A stretch of 64,000 nt of DNA from Oxalobacteraceae bacterium OTU3CINTB1. GTDB taxonomy: Bacteria > Pseudomonadota > Gammaproteobacteria > Burkholderiales > Burkholderiaceae_D. Position 1 is the first letter of the stretch. The number at the start of each line of letters is the position of its first letter. Location of the stretch: positions 5,208,001-5,272,000 of the forward strand of contig CP099652.1 in NCBI GenBank assembly GCA_024123955.1, in the 5' to 3' direction. Of this stretch, positions 61,803 through 64,000 are shown one piece after another. Under the pieces are notes generated by a model, which saw nothing but the letters and a program-made list of their open reading frames with translations, ran no database searches and was not told the DNA's origin. A program made the position numbers and the translations under genes.

Positions 61803-63383
61803 ATGAAATCGCCCGCGCCAATCCCCCGTTTCGCTAGCTCCATTGAAAATCAAGCTTCGAAATCTGAGCATCTGGGGAGCAAGCCTTTTGAAGTAAATGA
61901 GTGCACTTCTAATGAAAATGGTGACAAAAATTATTTAATCTTACCCTCGCAGATAAATCCTGCAAGCGTCACGGTAATGCACCGCGCGCGCGCATTGGAG
62001 CATTTCCCTCGGTTAAACGAGTTTCAACAGCAACTGATAGAGACCTATCCAGATGAGGAATTCAAACAACTGCATGCGGTATTCTGTGTAAGTCAGGAAG
62101 AACTGCTGCAAGACGGTTCGCACAGTCAAAGCGGCCTTCTGGTAGCAAACGTACCGGATTATCTTTCGCCAATGCTTGACAAATTGTTTGGTTCCCCGCC
62201 TGAGGTCGCGAACATAGTTAGATTAAATCGAATCACATGCTCGACCGTTTTGATGTGGAGCGTGCAAGACGAGCGCGGTATTTTGCATTCTGTCGCGATT
62301 AGCGCGGCACTTCTGTCACAACGGCCAATTAAAGGGGCTAAGCCTAGACCGTCGCGTATCGTATTTTGCTGCGCAGACCTTGTTGCCGTCGGCAGCTACG
62401 TGATTGATAACGATGCCATTCACGAAGCGCAAACGGAGGCAATGCTAAATCGGTACTATCGGAACTCTCCAAAAGAGGAACTAGCAAGAGCTGATGCTGA
62501 TGCAGTTTCGGCTGGGTCAGATGAACCATGGCTGGGAAAGCCATGGAAAACTAATGACAGAGGTTTTCTGACCCAAATCGCGCATGCCGAGCTTGGTGTG
62601 GCTAGGCTGTCCCAACGTGCTACTGGCTACGCCCAGGAGTACTTCATAAAGGACGAATATGGATATCGTGCTGAAGATTATTTTCGCCCCCAAAAACCAG
62701 CTCTTGAGGTGAAAATTATTGAACGCAGCAACGCAACCCAATTTCTGCCGAATTTTGATGAGCTTCAACTGCGGCTTGCGAACAGTTGCATGCTTAGTGG
62801 AACCACCGCGAAAGCTTCCGCGTTATTTGTCATGGATGACTCTGCCGGGGACTACGAGACTCCGCTCACAGTCGACCCGCTATTGATTGCGAACTTGCCG
62901 GACTATCTCGCCCCGTTAATTGAAAAATTGGCTAGCACTGCGCCGGTACCCGTTAACCTGCCGTGGCTTGACCTTAAAGATAACGAAACGCTCATGATGT
63001 GGAGGGTTCGCGATCACGAAAATCGCCTACACATTGTCGCGATAGATTTCGGAATGGTGCCGCTCCTCACAAGCCGCATCTCAGCACATGGAGAACTTCA
63101 TGTCGCCCGTATCGCCCTCTGTTGCGCAAACCAGGTCGCATTCAGTAGCCTGTGGATTGATAACACGGACTATTTAGAGGCCTATGGGGCTCAGGAAAAT
63201 GGCTCGCAGTACGGTTGCTACGATGAGCTAGAAAAGGCGGGAGCAGCACTTAGAGCCTCTAAGGCAGGTTCGGCAAGGCCTTGGTACGGCAAGCCATGGT
63301 GCGATGAGAACGGTACGACGTTGACGCAGCTCGTGCTCTTCACGTCAGACCTCTCTGGTGAGCGATTTGACAATAATGATTGA
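61803..63383 (+). CDS. Unknown protein, paralogue family B (two-domain copy)
   Basis: A 526-residue protein started at the ATG at 61803 with GGAAG 6 nt upstream. After about 45 polar residues it has two tandem copies of the domain found at 51658-52422. Copy a: LEHFPRLNEFQQQLIETY, LLVANVPDYLSPMLDKLFG, TVLMWSVQDERGILHSVAIS, RIVFCCADLVAVGSYV, EPWLGKPWK. Copy b: TQFLPNFDELQLRLANSC, LLIANLPDYLAPLIEKLAS, TLMMWRVRDHENRLHIVAID, RIALCCANQVAFSSLW, RPWYGKPWC. The second copy is closer to the single-domain paralogue, notably in ASALF/LL before an acidic stretch. No family recognised. Confidence 0.75.
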   Translation: MKSPAPIPRFASSIENQASKSEHLGSKPFEVNECTSNENGDKNYLILPSQINPASVTVMHRARALEHFPRLNEFQQQLIETYPDEEFKQLHAVFCVSQEELLQDGSHSQSGLLVANVPDYLSPMLDKLFGSPPEVANIVRLNRITCSTVLMWSVQDERGILHSVAISAALLSQRPIKGAKPRPSRIVFCCADLVAVGSYVIDNDAIHEAQTEAMLNRYYRNSPKEELARADADAVSAGSDEPWLGKPWKTNDRGFLTQIAHAELGVARLSQRATGYAQEYFIKDEYGYRAEDYFRPQKPALEVKIIERSNATQFLPNFDELQLRLANSCMLSGTTAKASALFVMDDSAGDYETPLTVDPLLIANLPDYLAPLIEKLASTAPVPVNLPWLDLKDNETLMMWRVRDHENRLHIVAIDFGMVPLLTSRISAHGELHVARIALCCANQVAFSSLWIDNTDYLEAYGAQENGSQYGCYDELEKAGAALRASKAGSARPWYGKPWCDENGTTLTQLVLFTSDLSGERFDNND

Positions 63384-63420
63384 GCGATAAGTATCGGTTC
63401 CCCGATTTTGCAATACAACT

Positions 63421-64000
63421 TCATCGAAGAGCTTGGTAAGTGCTTATAACCGGCGACAAATTGCCATAGACGGTGGCCACCGACAGGCCGACCTCGGTCA
63501 CCATGTCGCGCCACATCAGCACTTCCCGGCGCGAAAAGCAGATGACGGCGTCGCCGCGCCGCAGGTTGGTCAGCTTGCGCACGGCCGACGGCTCCATCGA
63601 CAGCGGCCCCTTGCGCTTCAACACATGCACTTCCAGCTCGCATTCCAGCCGCGCGGCCAGCACTTCGATGGCGCGCCGCGCTTCCGGCGCCCCGACCAGG
63701 TAGACGGTGTGGGCCGGGGCGCCGCAGACGGCGGCGGTCCAGGCCGAGCCGCGATCGCGGTCGGCCAGCATCTGGATCTCGTCGATCACCGCCACATCGA
63801 CCGGCGTGCGCGTATCGAGCATCTCGACCGTGCTGGCGACGTGGGTGGCGCCGGCCACCAGGCGCCGCTCCTCGCCGGTGACCAGGCTGACGGCCAGCGG
63901 CCTGCCATGCTGCTCCATGCCCTGCAGGCGTTCGTAGTTTTCCAGCGCCAGCAGCCGCAACGGCGCCAGATAGACGCCGCTGGGCGCCTTGGCCAGCGCT
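63421..64000 (-). pseudogene. Suv3-like helicase, truncated at its 3' side and by the window edge
   Basis: The minus strand enters from the right edge with helicase motifs of the Suv3 type: GVYLAPLRLLALENYERL (motif Ia), TVEMLDTRTPVDVAVIDEIQMLAD (motif II DEIQ, here split), VYLVGAPEA (motif III) and AVICFSRREVLMWRDMV (motif IV), then TVYGNLSP. Intact relatives continue with a Glu-Val-Arg-rich stretch and motifs V and VI; here the frame changes at about 63450 to nine unrelated residues and a stop. It is strongly GC-rich, unlike the sequence left of 63450. The N-terminal half lies outside the window. Confidence 0.8.

Noticed and set aside
1..64000. CRISPR arrays, rRNA and tRNA genes
   Set aside because: No regularly spaced repeats, no tRNA cloverleaf and no rRNA-like sequence were seen on either strand; faint tRNAs could be missed without a covariance scan.

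Overview
The window looks like chromosomal DNA of a pigmented betaproteobacterium of the Oxalobacteraceae (Massilia, Duganella or Janthinobacterium type). This is inferred from the zeaxanthin-glucoside gene cluster, the H-NS-type regulator, a PEP-CTERM protein, TonB receptors and glycosidases; no rRNA or housekeeping marker is present to fix the genus. GC-rich core-like blocks (carotenoid genes, TonB receptors, propeller-GGDEF protein, the helicase at the right edge) alternate with visibly more A+T-rich accessory blocks.

Left part, 1-21 kb. A partial GH2 glycosidase and a periplasmic cupin precede the carotenoid cluster crtE-crtX-crtY-crtI-crtB (minus strand, each gene overlapping the next by 4 nt) with crtZ running towards it. 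Then come a DJ-1-like protein divergent from a GlxA-type AraC regulator, an H-NS-like protein, and a metal/corrinoid uptake locus. That locus has a TonB receptor-nikR operon behind a NikR-like dyad, and a second TonB receptor-PepSY operon behind a clear cobalamin riboswitch.

First accessory block, 21-31.5 kb. A two-gene unit (NdpA-like nucleoid protein plus a three-helix membrane protein) faces a six-gene minus-strand operon: methyltransferase-fold protein, SF1 helicase, a large protein ending in an AlkB dioxygenase, a three-Cys-motif (Gp37/Gp68-like) protein and two different TcmP partner proteins. The operon reads as a nucleic-acid modification or defence island and is my best candidate for an undescribed system.

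Middle, 31.7-48 kb. It holds a 1028-residue propeller-GGDEF sensor, a decayed IS5-family element, and a locus of unknown proteins ending in a HAD protein, divergent from a double-HTH regulator. It also holds a CocE-type hydrolase with a MarR regulator, a PEP-CTERM protein, a graveyard of IS66, IS21-like and dinB remnants, and a MarR/SnoaL-like pair sharing a perfect 30-bp palindrome.

Right part, 48-64 kb. A soluble hybrid histidine kinase, a GH39 glycosidase, a PilZ protein, a chemotaxis receptor and an orphan Dam-type methylase are interspersed with three families of unrecognised paralogues. Two genes of one family share an identical 19-nt leader motif. The window ends in a Suv3-like helicase whose coding sequence stops making sense abruptly at about 63450, which marks a recombination junction.
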